From contig JAVTVJ010000663.1 of the NCBI GenBank assembly GCA_034509425.1, positions 124,001-188,000 on the forward strand: a stretch of 64,000 bases of DNA. The letters are read 5' to 3'. Below, piece after piece: positions 21,891 through 35,330 of the stretch. The first letter of the stretch is position 1; every line of letters begins with the position of its first letter. The position numbers and the translations under genes were made by a program. The notes beneath the pieces were generated by a model that did no database searches, was not told the origin of the DNA, and saw only the letters and a list, made by a program, of their open reading frames with translations. The DNA is from Eopsaltria australis. Its lineage: Eukaryota > Chordata > Aves > Passeriformes > Petroicidae.

Positions 21891-24469
21891 GTTAATTACT
21901 CTTTTCCCAGGTTTCCATATGCTGTATCCTCTCCTTTAAGTACCAGTGAAATAGCACTTTACTGTAGACTTTACTGTACTACATAAATCTGGCATCATTT
22001 TCTGCTGTAAAGTAGCAAGGAAGTGTCAGATGTCAGATTGCATTCAAAGTTATAAAGGACCATGCAGAATAGACAACAGTGAGTTAAGCATCTGGTTATA
22101 AAAATCTGGCATTTTAGTTTTTGCTTTCTTTTCTTTTTTTCACTTTTCATTTCCCATGGAAGTACTGCTCAGACAGTTCAGAGAATAGGTATGCGAATGA
22201 AATAGGAAGCTGTATTTGAATTGCCCAGGGAGAAAGGGCATCAGCATGCTGAAATGAAATCTTCCCCTCATTGTACCACACTTCACAGCAAAAAGAGAAG
22301 CTGACAACAGCAGTGTTTGCAGTATCCCAGAAATAATGGAGATATTCCCAGATGAGAAGCTGAGGCACATTAAAGAAAAGGGGAAAATGAATGGTGTACA
22401 TCCCTGTTTTGCATTCTATATAACACTGCTTTCAGCAGCACAAATATCATAAGAAAAGAAACAGTCTTTTTGCTTATTTTTCTTGCTCCTGCTTCCAGGA
22501 CCTTATGTATTTCTCATTAAACTATAGTGGATTGAACACAAAAGCAACCCTGAGAGCTGGACTCTCCTACTCTTTCACCTCTACATGCTTGGCTCTGATG
22601 TATGAAGTCCTATGTTCCTTTTCTCAGCTTGCCACAGGGAGCACTGTGTTATCTTCTGCATATCCATATTTGTACCAGGGTATGTTTTTTGGTTGGTTTT
22701 GGTCTGTTTTCTTTTGCAGTTCTGAGAACATATATTACTATGAAAACATAACTTTCTGATGGCCATGGGGTAACCCCACTCTGTTCTCTGTCATTCTTTC
22801 TGATATGTGTATTGTTTGATTCAGTCCTTTTACAGCATGACAGGCAGTATTACATCTGTTGCCACAGTAAAATTCTATGCCACCATGAGGTCTTGGTTTC
22901 TATAAGGTTTTGTCAGCTACATATATAAAACTTTGTCCTTTGGTCTTTGCCACTGTGCCTCAAATTTGAAAATTAATTTATAGTCTTTCCCTGGAATAGT
23001 TTTGATTCTTTTTGGGTGATGGGAAGGGGTAATGTTAGGGGGTGGTGGGCAAGTAGCCCTTCCAGTAACATAGAAATTGGGGATCTAGATACCATTAGGA
23101 TCTTTCCTATTAAAGACAGACTCTGGTTGCTATGGAGTTACTTGCTGCTTTTCAGTCTGAAGATGTCTGACTTCTTTGGCCACTTCTATCTGTCACATTT
23201 GATTCTCATGCTGATGCCTTTGCTCTCAGCACTGTGACCCTGAGCCCTGTGTCCAGCTCCTTGGTGCTGCTCCTTTCCAGCTTACAGATCCACTCCATCT
23301 GACTTTTTAATGTAATGGCTTTATTAAGCAGCACTCATCTGCTTTAGGCTGCAGAACAGCTGTTACAAGGGGATCCTGCTTGAAAGAGATATGCATTCCT
23401 CAGGAGATGAGACCATGCATTTCTAAACAAGGAAGGATTTATATAGAAACAGAAGTTCTTTCTAAAAATACTGTTGGTTTTGTTTTTGGTTTTGTTTTTT
23501 TTTTTTCTTTTAATGATTTGATTTCAAATGGAACATACAGAGAGATAGGAAGGATATAACACACAAAACAGAAAAACAAGTGTGAACAAAGAGGGTTATT
23601 TGAGAAGAAAATGGAAAGCTTAGTTTTTCAGTTCTGTGGCCTTGGTAATTGTCTTTAGGAATGTAAATGCATTTGATTTCCTTCATGGAAAAGAGACTTC
23701 TTTTTAATAAAATTTACATCATTTAAAAAATCCTTTTTTATTGTAAATAATGACTCTTCAATACTTCAATTTATGTCTTACATACTAAATAGTCTCATCT
23801 TTCCATTATATTTCATACTTGTGCTGAATGGTTTTCATTTGCTAGCTTGCTACTGTAAATGGAATTCATTAATCTGAGGCAAAAGTAATTATAAAAAGAA
23901 CATAAAATATCAGATTATTAGGATGATATCTTTCTCTGTCAAGATGGGTTACTTCAATCCATTCATCACCTCACAGAAACACTAAGTTACTTTAGAAGGA
24001 ATGTGACCTGAATTTAAATCTGAGGACACACGAGAGTATGTCTACTGCTTCAAAAAAAAAAAAAAAAGCACTCAATGCCTGATATATTAAAGTCTGATTG
24101 TTAAATACCCAGATATTTCACTTCTGTTTTTAAAGTGTGACTCTGACATTGAATCAAACTCCACAAAAGTGAATTTCATGCCTGTCCAGAGTACCAAAAT
24201 GAAGCATGACTGATGCGAATATATTCAATAGATTGTGGTAGCAACTGTTTTCAGTGTGGGAAATGATCAGTATTTCAATCTCTACCTTCCAGTGAATGGC
24301 AGAGAATCTTCTTTGCAGTCCAGGAGTGTCCAGGGACTGTCTGATTTCTCAGAATTGTCTCAAGACTGGGTAGTGGAGCCCACTTCACTTTTCTTTCATT
24401 TCATGAGTGTTAAAGAAGCAATCTTTTCAACTGCCTTGCTTTTGTCACAGTAAGGACTAGGAGACAGAA
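21891..24469. other. Anonymous AT-rich DNA with a MIR-like core
   Basis: Apart from the MIR-like fragment at 22290-22375, nothing recognised. A G/T-rich low-complexity tract lies at about 23474-23506 and a 15-base poly-A at about 24052-24066. Confidence 0.55.
22290..22375 (-). mobile_element. MIR-like SINE core fragment, minus strand
   Basis: The plus strand reads AATAATGGAGATATTCCCAG then ATGAGAAGCTGAGGCACA (22332-22369). This matches the reverse complement of the conserved MIR segment GTGCCTCAGTTTCCTCATCT, with one deleted base and few changes. MIR elements predate the bird-mammal split, so a worn copy is plausible. The overlapping minus-strand open frames (22140-22401) probably have no coding meaning. 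Confidence 0.45.
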
Positions 24470-24720
24470 TTCAGCAATACAGGGAGGCAGATTTATTTTC
24501 CCAGGAATTTTAGACTCCCTGTGTGCAGAGGGAGGTGGATGTCTTTCCTGGGGCACAGCACATGTGGATACTGCTACCGCCACAGGTGCAGAACAAGCAA
24601 CATTTGTAGTGGGTGCGTTTTGCTGGATAGACACCAGCATGGGCACTCACTGTACACCTTTCTGCAAGATGGCAATTGTTCCCTTTGTTACAAATTCTTC
24701 TCATCACCACAGCTTCACTT
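24470..24720. other. Unassigned GC-richer patch with AATAAA on the minus strand
   Basis: This patch is noticeably GC-richer than its flanks. On the minus strand, AATAAA (near 24495) lies toward the end of the patch, which could fit the 3' end of an LTR or a processed transcript. A short Cys-rich minus-strand frame (24510-24710) matches nothing I know. Origin unknown. Confidence 0.3.
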
Positions 24721-25789
24721 CATGGCAACCACCTCAGCCGAAAAAAAATCACATACAATATAATTTTCTGTAACCTTTTTTTCTCTCTTTTATTTGAACC
24801 CTAAATAAATTGCATACGTAAGAGGGGCACAAGACTCTTCTTTTTTGTGTACTTGACAGGATGTCAATAATGGCATGGACTTTCTCACTGCAAAAGAGAA
24901 CTACATGTTTATTTCAAACATTCCATAAAATCTGATTTAAAAAACCCTGACAAACCCTTTGAAAATATTTTTAATTGTAGTTATCAGCAAACCATAAAAG
25001 CTATGTACTGTGAATTTTAGAAGTAAAAAATAAAAGTCTCACAAATATGTCACTTCTGAGAATGGATAGTTCTGTGTGTTTACATATCTGTAAATATTCA
25101 AGAATTTTGTAAAATTCAGATGGATGCCCTTGAAATGTGTACCTTTGAAATTGTTAATAAATCGAACAATGCCAAGAGAATGTCTTCAGGAATGTTTGAC
25201 TCAACATTTTACTGAAAAATCTTGCTCCTTTTTCTAGGAATGAGGCTTGTTTTTTAAAATTGAAGTGACTATAGAAATAGAGTGTTCTGCACTCTCACTT
25301 GACTGGGTTTCATCTAAATTTATAATCCATTTAGAATTAAATCCTTTTGTAGAAACCTGTATTTATATGGAGTAGACTGAAAAAGCCATGATATGAAGAT
25401 ACAAGTATTTCACTTAAAAGAGGATACACAAAATAATATGAAGTGCAATGCTGGCTGAGAATCTCTTTTTTGCCATAGAATTTGTTTGTTCAGAAATGAA
25501 TTTACAATGCTATAGGAAGCAATGCTACCATTCCAGCTAACAGTAAACTTGACTATCAAAAGAGAAACATGTCATCTTGAAAAAAATTAAAACAAACCTG
25601 TATTTGATTTTGTAGGTGAAATTTTCAAGTATCATTACTCTATCATTAATTAGCAAAACCAAAGTCTGTGTAGTACGTTAAATCATCTAAACCTAGGCAT
25701 TTTGTACTTTGGGGCTTTCTAAATTGCGGTTCACATGCTCTTACAAATTCTGTGAAATATAGTACAGATTTAAGGAATGGTTTCATTGC

Positions 25790-25808
25790 AAAAAAAAAAA
25801 AAAAAAAA
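25790..25808. repeat. Poly-A run (19)
   Basis: An uninterrupted A run. No SINE or LINE body is recognisable to its left, so it may be a simple slippage tract. Confidence 0.95.
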
Positions 25809-27102
25809 GGAAAGTAGTCATATTTACATTTTTTTAAAGATATTCACTTTATGGTCTCTTAATATTAATTTTCTGTGTCCTGAAAGTAAAACCACAATGC
25901 AGCCAATCTTTTTATCTGTAGACAGTGGTGTGGAATCTTCTATTTTCTATCCCAAATTGTCAAGAATAGATAGAAAAATATCAACAGCTTCCACTGATAG
26001 CTCAGCCAGGTGAAAATCAGAGCATAGTCCCTTAGGAAGTTCTGATATTGTGACATTTGTGTCAGCCTAAGTCAACTACTCAAACTTTTTTGTAGACAAA
26101 GTATTCATAGAATTCAAAAAGTTTACAGCTTAAAAATGACAGAATTTCTTCTTTTAATTGGGTTTACTGTTCAGCTGAATATCCCTGTGCTGCCGCATCA
26201 ATGAGGGCACACTTCATGTTTTCCTCCCCTTTTTCTTATTCTACATGACTTGACTTTTTCAGACGAGGCATTTATCAATGTCATAACCTGTCCAGGAAAG
26301 TCTGGACCCATAGGAAATCCAATCAGCAGTGTATGCATGGCACCATGGCATCGCTAATAGATACAGCTACACAGTGAACAACTCTAGAGAAAACTGTACT
26401 TGAATTGGGCAATTTAAAATGTTTTGGTGAGACTCAAATTTAATAATCTAAATAAATTAATATGTCAATTTCAGTGAGAAAAAAAATTAAACCTCCATGG
26501 AATTTCCATAGAGAAATTTCATTTGGAGAAGTCTTTATTTACTATTCCTTACCAAAGTGAAACTTCTTTGTCTAGCACATAGGTATCATAGAACTCAGTT
26601 GTCAAATAAAAAACAGTAAATTGAAAACTGTGATTGGAACTGAGATTTTTATGGAATCTATTGAAGAGAAGAGGGAACCTCCATCCATTTCTGGCATCAG
26701 AGTCTGCTTTGTGCTTGGTATCAGTAGAATTAAACTGTACTCATGACTGAAAGGGAGGCAATTGTCAAGCTGAAGAGACTTCAGGGATAGTCGAGCACAG
26801 TGCATCAGGAATTGTGGCCTGTATACATGCTGTGGACCAGCCAAATCCATGTCAAAGCAAAGGCTGAGACTCTCCTTCTGTGTAAAACTCTAGCTGTAAG
26901 AGGTCTCTATAGGATTTCTTGAGGACAATGTCTGTGCAAAGTTACTTAGCAAAAGGATGGTTGTTAAGTTTGCTGGAAAATGGTTTTAGCTTCAGTACAT
27001 TGAAATGATCAAATAAAAAAATCAAAGTTGATTGTCAAACCTTGACTCAGTGCTACATGTGCTGTAAATTTATGCTGTTATGTTGTGTTACAGATATACA
27101 TC

Positions 27103-27136
27103 TTCTAAATTAACAATACTTCTAAATTAACAATAC
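27103..27136. repeat. Perfect 17-bp tandem duplication
   Basis: TTCTAAATTAACAATAC occurs twice head to tail with no mismatch. Confidence 0.97.
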
Positions 27137-27193
27137 AATAATCTGTCACAGATTTATCTTAAGGAAAAAAGGTAGAAGAAAGCAAAGATATTA

Positions 27194-27229
27194 GCTGAGG
27201 AAGCTTCATTTGCTGAGGAAGCTTCATTT
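27194..27229. repeat. Perfect 18-bp tandem duplication
   Basis: GCTGAGGAAGCTTCATTT occurs twice head to tail with no mismatch, 57 bp after the 17-bp duplication. Confidence 0.97.
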
Positions 27230-27809
27230 GTTATTATTTTGAAAACAATAGGAGGTTTTTTAATTTATTTTTTAGCTGAATATCTGAAAAACTCATACAG
27301 CTCCCCATGCTTGACTGGCTGTAGAGCCATTGACTTCAAGTCCAAATATTGATATTTATATGGAAAACTGCAATAGGGAGCTTAATTTTGATGGGAAAAT
27401 ATTAACAAATATATTAAAAAAATCATGAAAGTAGATAAAAGTACCCCATATTTAATAAAACCAAGTACACAATAAGATAAAAAATTGCAATCAACTCCAT
27501 TCTTCTGCAAATATTCAAGAAGGCCACTATTTTTAAGCATGATTTGGCATTATCTCCAAACCATTGACAAATAATTATTGAGCTCAAAGCACCAAGGAGC
27601 ATTTGCAATGAAATGCTGACAAACATCTTGATTGTAAATCTCTGAAGATCTGACTCATATTAATGTGGAAATTAAATATTAAAAGCTAATGCTGGACTTT
27701 GCAATCTGTTATCTTGCATCCTAAGCACTTGCAGTTTCACAGATCAAAGTATTCCAGAGGAGATTGCATTTATTTTAGTTCAGAAAATAATGACCTATTT
27801 GCTTAATAT

Positions 27810-28190
27810 ATGCATAGTAGGCATACTACTGTTTCAGTAAAACACTGGAAATTGCACCTCCACTTAAGCATCCCTGGAAACACACCTGGGGCATTACCCA
27901 GTGTGGATGGGTCATACAGGGCTCACTGGGGCTCTGGCAAAGGGATTACCTGTGCTTGTGGTTGTCTGTATGCCACTGGGGTTTCTCCTGATTCATACTG
28001 GATATGGCTACTCTGAGGGCAGGGATTGCTCTGCAGTGTATTCCAGATCCTCCTGGTCCCTTCCTTTGCTGGGTTGGGCACTTGGCCTGACAAAGCATAA
28101 TAGCAGTGGTAAGGGTCTCCCACCCTAAACCTGTGATGCACCCAGCAACTACAATGCCCTCCCAGCTCCCACTCTTAAAGTTACAGGTAT
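27810..28190. other. Unassigned GC-richer patch
   Basis: About 380 bp of clearly GC-richer sequence in AT-rich surroundings. Short frames on both strands (up to 82 codons) show no recognisable domain. I cannot match it to CR1 or to the LTRs of this window. Confidence 0.35.
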
Positions 28191-31100
28191 TCATAAGATG
28201 GAATAATTCTGATAATTGACTTTATAAGGAGGAATATTGTTATGCAAATCTGTTAAGCTAAGCTTCACCAAAGTAGTCAGTCACCTGCATATTTCTCTGA
28301 AATAATCTAATACGGCCTTCTTTTACCCAATTCTTTGCTAAAAATATTAAATACCTTGCTAACAAGAAGATTCTGGTATACTTGGTGCTTGTGTCATATT
28401 GAGACCATTGCCATCAATGTATCTATTGCACCCTGTAAGATCAGAGATACAAATCAGTCATGAAGACTTAGATGGAAATGGCCTGCATAGTTTCACACTG
28501 AAATGGAGATTTGCTAGAGGCTAGGATGTCTTCATGTGGAAACACTACATCTCTGTAGGGAGTTCAGAACTTTGGCAGAAATGGTGCTAAAAGAAAACAC
28601 ATGCATGCCTCAAATGAGTGCCAGGTATTTCATGCATCACTATAATGTACCAAACAATGAATCATATTCTGGAACTCTTTCTGTGGGATAAGGAGCAGAT
28701 GATGTTTTTCCCTCTAAAAATATTCAAACATTCTAAAGCCATGCCTTCTAGAAAGGACAAGATTTTACTTGGAAATAAAAACCTGGGCGAGATTTTTTTT
28801 TTTTCAAAAAGAGAAGCAGTGTCTTTTGCATTCACAACTTCATGAGGAGACACATATTTCAGAAGGACATGCTTTTAAATGTTCCTCTTTGACTGAAATT
28901 TTAAGCATTCTGTAGATTCTAAAGAAATACCTTTAAAGAAATATCAAACACAGTCATTCAGGCAGGTAGATAATATACAAATTTTCATGGTGTCTGTAAT
29001 TTTCTGCCTCAAGCTAATCATTCATTCAAGATAGATATTATATTATAATTCAGGAAATTCTACTTGAGGTCTCATAATTAGCAATCCTAAGCTGCACACT
29101 TGTCAGAAGAAAAGTTTTGCATTTATGTAAGTAAACAGAAGATTTTTACCCTCCTCTCTCTTTTCCTCATCAGAAGCCAAAAAATTCCAAGCAGCTTGTC
29201 ATCAGATGTGTCAAGTACAGATATCCCTGATGGATGGCATCTGATAAATTCTTTTAAATATCTTACAGGAAAGGGCAGCTACAGCAAGCAGTTGCAATTT
29301 GTTTGATGTTGTTCATCAAGGTTTCATTGAGAACAGGTGCCACTTACCCAGGATGAGTGCATATTATCTGTATTTAGATATTCTTGATAATAGAGAATAT
29401 TTATCCTGTTGGATGACATTACATATAAAGGATGATTGTTTGACTTGGTAACGGGATTGATACAAAAATATGCTAAGTTCCTCTTCAACTTAAGATTGGT
29501 CTTGAGAAGTTTCTTTAAATATTATCAACTGAAGTAAGATTTTCTGTAGAGAGACTTAAATAAGCAGGCAGGTCTTAGAGGAAAGAGCTTATTTTCCTAA
29601 TGGGAAGGTTAATAAGAATTTGAGTTATCTCAGTGTCTTAAAAGCTTTGCAACCAGTATAAATGAATGCTGTTAATCAGATTTTCCTGCCTTTTTGCCTG
29701 TAGGCAAAGTGACCAGGAAAGGTGAATAACAATAAACATCTAGAATACATAGTAATAGCATGCTGTAGTGATTTTTAAAGCTAAATCAATAACTTGAGAA
29801 CAGAAATATTACTACCTGAAATGCTAAATGTAGATGAAGATCTACAAAGATGTTTGCCAACAAACTCTTTAAAATAGATTCTTTGATCTGAATCACTGAT
29901 TATTAGCAGATATTTTCTTACCTTCCTGTTTGATATTTTTTTAATATGAGAAGCTTAACATACTTATGGCTCAAAAAGTAATACTTAAAATGAAAAACCT
30001 ACATCATTTGCTTAAATATACCATCAATAAGGAAAGCAAGCATTCTCATACTTCTGAAAAGCATGTTCAACAGACTCAGTGCTTCAGGCAGAATTACTCT
30101 TTTTGTCTTCATCTCTTTGTTCTCCCAGTCTTTACTTAATCATTCTCTACCACTCTTCTCTTCATTATTCCTATTTTGGCTGGACACAATTAGCTTGATA
30201 TTTCCATCACTTAATTACATTAGTAGTAAATAATTATTCATTATTAACACAGATATGTTTCAGAATAACACTAGATATGAATGACGCAGTTATCCATTGT
30301 AAATTGGCATTTCTTCTGGCTTCAGCTATGACTTCTTGTACTCAGTATGATGAACTCACATTGTATTTGTCTCCAGGACTCCAATTGACAATCCATATGT
30401 GGCAATGAACTCTTAATGGCAGAAATTTTCCGCAGTCAGCTGTGTCAGTTTGCACAGAAAATCTAGAAATAGTATTTATGGTCTTATCCATTGCTACAGT
30501 TCTAGGAATAAGAAGATGAGTAACGATATCCTAATTCTTCCCCAAAAGGTTGTCCAAACTTGGAAAGGCCTGTTTTCAAACTGTATTCTCAAGTTTTTTA
30601 CTTTTCCTTGCAGAAACACTCACAATATCAAACTGGAAAAACATGCTTTGTGTACATAAATCCTAAAGGAAGCCCTTTGGTTCATTAATGTAAAAACCTT
30701 GTCTGGGTCTGTGCTCTAACATCATTGCTCCTGTCAAGTTTAAAGTAGTAATTATGATCGATTTACTCTTTGCATTTGTGTCATGACATATATGCAAAAT
30801 AATATGAGTTCTCCTCTGTCTAAGATTTAGAAATTCAGTTTTCCAAGATTAGTCTTTTGTTGGTCTACAAGTCACATGTGAAAGGTCTTTGATATGCAAT
30901 TTACCTCTGTAATTTATTATTTTTTAATCAATTCATAAATAATTTGATGAAGCCTGCTTTGTTCATGAAAATGCAAAAATTATTTCACTATTTCTAGATC
31001 TTTTGAGTCCCATTTTTTTTTGTTGAAAATCCATGGCTGTGTTGGCTTTTTCTTGTGTATCGCAACATCTTCTATTAATATCTCCCAGTGCATGTTGAGG

Positions 31101-34100
31101 TCTAAATTATTTGTTTGACCTACAGCATGTTCTTGTCCTGCTAATCTCCAAATATATTTCAAAAGTTATGGAAGTGTTTTGCTGGCATTCCAGAGCTAGT
31201 GAAGCAAAAATGCCAAGGAATGGTTTATATAGGGTTCAGAATCCATACTATCTCTTTACCCAGAAATGTGTTGTTTGTTTTTCAGTGTTTCACCTAATAT
31301 TGCTGATGCCTAGAGAAAAAGACAATGCAGTTTTTCTCAAATGTCCCACCATCAGCTTTGAGCACCAACAAATTTGTTTCTAAATATATTCTCATCTGCT
31401 TTGAGTATGACTTAATTTTTTGAGATATTTATAACTATTTTTTGAGTTGTTGATTGAAAACATTTTAAGGACATCTGATCGTATAGTTTCTGCAAAGAGA
31501 ATGAGAAGCATCTCACACTTTAGGTGATTCCTTTTAAAATCATGTTTATATCTTCAGTGACTTCATTAAATCATCAACAGCATCTGTTGAGATTAGTTGA
31601 CCAGTTGATAGACTGGCAAGGACTTGCTGGTAATACTCACTAGGTTATTCAGTTTTCTCAGTTATTTCATCTAAGATTTGAAACTGCCCTTGAACTTTTT
31701 AAATAAAAAGAAATTTTTATAATTATTTCAGAAATTATTGAGGTGTTTTTCAGTTATCTTTGATTTCCCAGCAGTCTTATAAAAGGACTTCATTGCTTAG
31801 GAATTGAGATGCCCCTATTACAAAATTCTGTTTAAGAGCTGTAGCCTGAGTGGTTTTTGTCTGTGGTCACTTCTATTGCCAGATGTACTGTGATTCTCCA
31901 GTCTGAGTCAACAGACTTCCAAACCTGAGCTAACAAACACATCCATCATCTTTTCATAGATGGCACATAGGAGACATAGTTTGGATTACATGTAAAAGTT
32001 CAAACAGTCATGACACAGAGCATTCACCGCCTTTTCTAACTTCTCATAAACCTAAACAAAATGTCAGTTCTGTTTAAGAAATCCAAAATAGTGAAAGGCT
32101 TCCATTAGCATACTTTGATAACTGAGGTGCCCTTCAAACAGACACATGTGAAAATGAGTAATTATAAAAGACTTAATCAAAAAGCACTTAGCAGATGTTA
32201 CCTCAAGCACTGCTGATACTTTTAAGTGCATCTCCAAGTGGGCAACATCAGAAACGTAATTATCTTGTAGGCAAGGAGAAAATTCACTCAATGTTAATCT
32301 AAGAAGTGTTTTTTATACAACTTCAGCACTTATGTGTTCTCTAGTGACTGGTTCATAACAGGTGAAGAAGGACGGATTTATTTCAGGGGAATGAATAGTT
32401 GAACAAATAGAATCTTCTATCAAAGTTCACTAAAACAGTACCACAAACCAGCAGCAAGATTATCCCACAAACTAAATCTGCGGTCATTTTTTGGAAGCAG
32501 GCAAACAGGCATAGGAAATAGCATGTCAATCTTTTTTTTCCCCTTTATTCCATATATTATGCTGACAGTGTTATTTACCTGTGTGGGTAATGGAGAAGGT
32601 TCAGTCCTTTCTGAGCACTTTAATAGGACAGAAACAATATAACTACATTGATTATTTTTTACTTACATCTTGCCCTATTAGCTAATGCATTTGCAGATGC
32701 TGATCTAGTAAAAAGAGACAGAAAAGCAACTTCCCCTAGATAAGACAGCATTCTTTCCTCAGATCTGACAATTTTATTCCAAGATGGAGTTTCTTCTCTA
32801 TAGAAAATTTGAATATTTCTTGTGGAATTAATATTTCTTGTGGAATAAAAAGTTTCTATCTGTCCCTGTGATAAGACAATGACACTAAAAATATTCCAGA
32901 TGTCTGAGTGTTGAGAGTATTCAGAATTGGGCATTTCCTCTGTCTTTCTTCTGTCCTTATGACTTCCTCTTTGTCCTTATGACAAAGATTCCCCATTGAA
33001 TATTTGTTGAGATTTCAGTGGGAAGAACACCATGACTCCTTCACTCTTTGTACTTAAGTGTCACCTTTCAAACATAAAATGTTCCACCTAAAATTCCTTG
33101 CCTGTCTTCTATTTTTCATTTTTCCTAATCTCAACTCCATATTTAGTACTTTCAGGAAGCTTTCTTGGATATGCAACAAAATCCCTGCTTTTGAACAAAA
33201 AAATGTGAATGTGAGGCATGCCTGTAACCTTCCTTTCGGTTTAGGATATGTATTCTTGGATATTTTTCTAATTCACTTTCATATGTGTTCTCAAAAACAC
33301 TAGTCCTTCTGTAAGGATTCTTAATATTTTCAAAGTAGAAAGAGATTATTTCTAATAAACAGAACCATTTCTTCACATACAGTGTTTTCCAGATTGTTCA
33401 CTGTCTGGATTTTTTCACTCTCTTCTCTGCTATTTTGACTTCACTGCTGCTGCACAAATGGGCTTTTTTATGAGAAAGTGTTTCTTCATCAACAGTCTAT
33501 TCACTGTGTAAGTTGAGGAACTCATCTACCTTTTTCTTCATTATATAGGTTTGCCTCTCCTCACTTGCACATAAAGTATTTTCTTTAACTGGCTTCTTGT
33601 TCCTTTTCGTTTTACTTAGGTAGTTGCTTTTCTTAGCCAAAATATCTCCCTTGTTTTAAATCACTTGGAGCCTCACTGGCTTTCTCTAGCCAGCATCATT
33701 TTCTAGTTGCAGTTTTGACAGAAGAGTATTCAAAACTGGTTAGTGTGAATATGTCTTTCCTTCTACTGATATCTGTATCTAATCACATCTGTATTATTTC
33801 TCCCTGGCTGCAGTTTTCAGTAATGCTAAAACTGGAATATGACTGTGAATGTCAGAAGAGGATGCTATGAATTTATGTCCCTAAGTGACATTCACTTGAC
33901 TTATTAATCTTCTGAATTTCTGTCAGTATTCATGTCTTTCATGTACATTTAAAAGTATCTATCTTCGCTGCCTAATTTCATAAATGAGACACTTATGTTT
34001 CAAATTTGCAATAAAATATTGCATTGATTATAACTTACATTATGCAAATGAAAGAGATACTGGCAATATATAAAAAGCCCATTCTTGTGTTTTGACATCA

Positions 34101-34798
34101 AATTTGAGTTCACATAAAATAGAAACTGTGTTCATACACGGAAATAATCCTGCTTGACTCGAAGTTTGCCACCTCCAGTGATAGTTGTTTTGAACGCTTC
34201 ATTGCCTATAGCTTTGAGTGAGTTACAGACCTAGAAATGGTATAACCATAATGAAAGTATATTAACATATTGAATCCAAAAACATGTTAACAGAAGCAAT
34301 AACCCTCCTCCTGAACAATCCCTGGGATGAGATTCTCAAATTCAATTTATTTCTCATGATCTAAGGAAATATGAAAAACCTGGAAAATCTGCTTCTCTGA
34401 ATCCAAGCAAGTATAGTTTCATTAAATATTGGAAAGAAGACAAGCTTAAGTAAAGTATTTTTCTCTTTTGCTTGTAACTGGTGTGATGAAGGGATAGTTT
34501 TTGAGCATTGAAGTAACCGATTTTTTAATGTTTGGCCCAATTACAATTTGTCTTGGAAGAATACTTCTATTTGACAAAAAACATATGTTTTCCATGGCCT
34601 AAATTATTGGTTTCTACCTTCCAAACATTTTACTTTATAAGACATCATTTTTCTTTGAAGTAAAAATTATAGGAGGTAGAGATGTTTATATGGTACAGAG
34701 AAAAATAGTCACTAAAAAGGGGCTTGCTGGCTACCAAACTGCAGAGTACAATTGCCTAAACAAAAGACTTAGGCCTATTACAGCCATCTGCTGAGCCA
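28191..34798. other. Anonymous AT-rich DNA
   Basis: This is the longest stretch without a recognised transposable element. It holds short frames (up to 91 codons) without known domains and the 18-bp duplication at 32812-32847. It could contain conserved non-coding elements, but that cannot be judged without alignments. Confidence 0.55.
32812..32847. repeat. Near-perfect 18-bp tandem duplication
   Basis: AATATTTCTTGTGGAATT is followed by the same unit with its last base changed to A. Confidence 0.95.
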
Positions 34799-35330
34799 TT
34801 ATGTAGCAAGGTTTTTCCTAAAGTGTCCAGAAACATCTTTTAGTTGCAATATCTCTTTTCTTGGAGACTGAAAAAAAGGAAAAGTTTGGAATCTGTTTGT
34901 TGTACTGTCTGTTTCTCTGAATTTCGTGACTCTGAAAGCCACCCAGTGAGCGATGCGTTGCTGGTGACAGCCCTGCCAAAGCTTTAGGCTTTTGCTGCTC
35001 CAGGTAAGAAAAGTAAGCCCACAGTGAGAGCTGCCAGGGGCATCAGGCCTCCCTGTGGACAGCAGCTGACACAGAGCAGTTCCCTCAGGAACAAGAGCCA
35101 CCACAGTAGCAATATGCCTGTTTTCTCACAGGGCTCTGGCATTAATATTTTTGCAACTCCTGTTTTACAGTGTCTGGCCGCCAGCTTGCTTTGATCAATT
35201 ACTTCTTATTTTGCCTGTGTGTAAAGCTGGGACTGAAGGGAACCTGCACAATTCTGGCAGTATAACAGTAAAACAGGTCTGCTTGGTTAAGATCTAGTCA
35301 GGCACAAGCCACAAACCGTGGGGATATTCA
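34799..35330. other. Unassigned GC-richer patch
   Basis: A region of mixed composition with a 101-codon minus-strand frame (34799-35104). The frame has no domain I recognise, and this length is expected by chance a few times in a window this size. Confidence 0.3.

Larger units (their letters stand above)
24721..27809. other. Anonymous AT-rich DNA with poly-A and two micro-duplications
   Basis: It includes a 19-base poly-A (25790-25808) and the 17-bp and 18-bp duplications listed separately. No gene or repeat family recognised. Confidence 0.55.

Noticed and set aside
24510..24710. Cysteine-rich minus-strand frame resembling a small secreted peptide
   Set aside because: There is no signal peptide, no known cysteine pattern and no splice context; the cysteines follow from local TGT/TGC-rich composition.
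26104..26170. Possible old LINE tail beginning TTCATAGAATTC
   Set aside because: The following bases do not match the L3/CR1 order seen at 42005, so it is likely chance.
34799..35104. 101-codon minus-strand frame
   Set aside because: No domain or convincing splice sites, and the length is within chance expectation.
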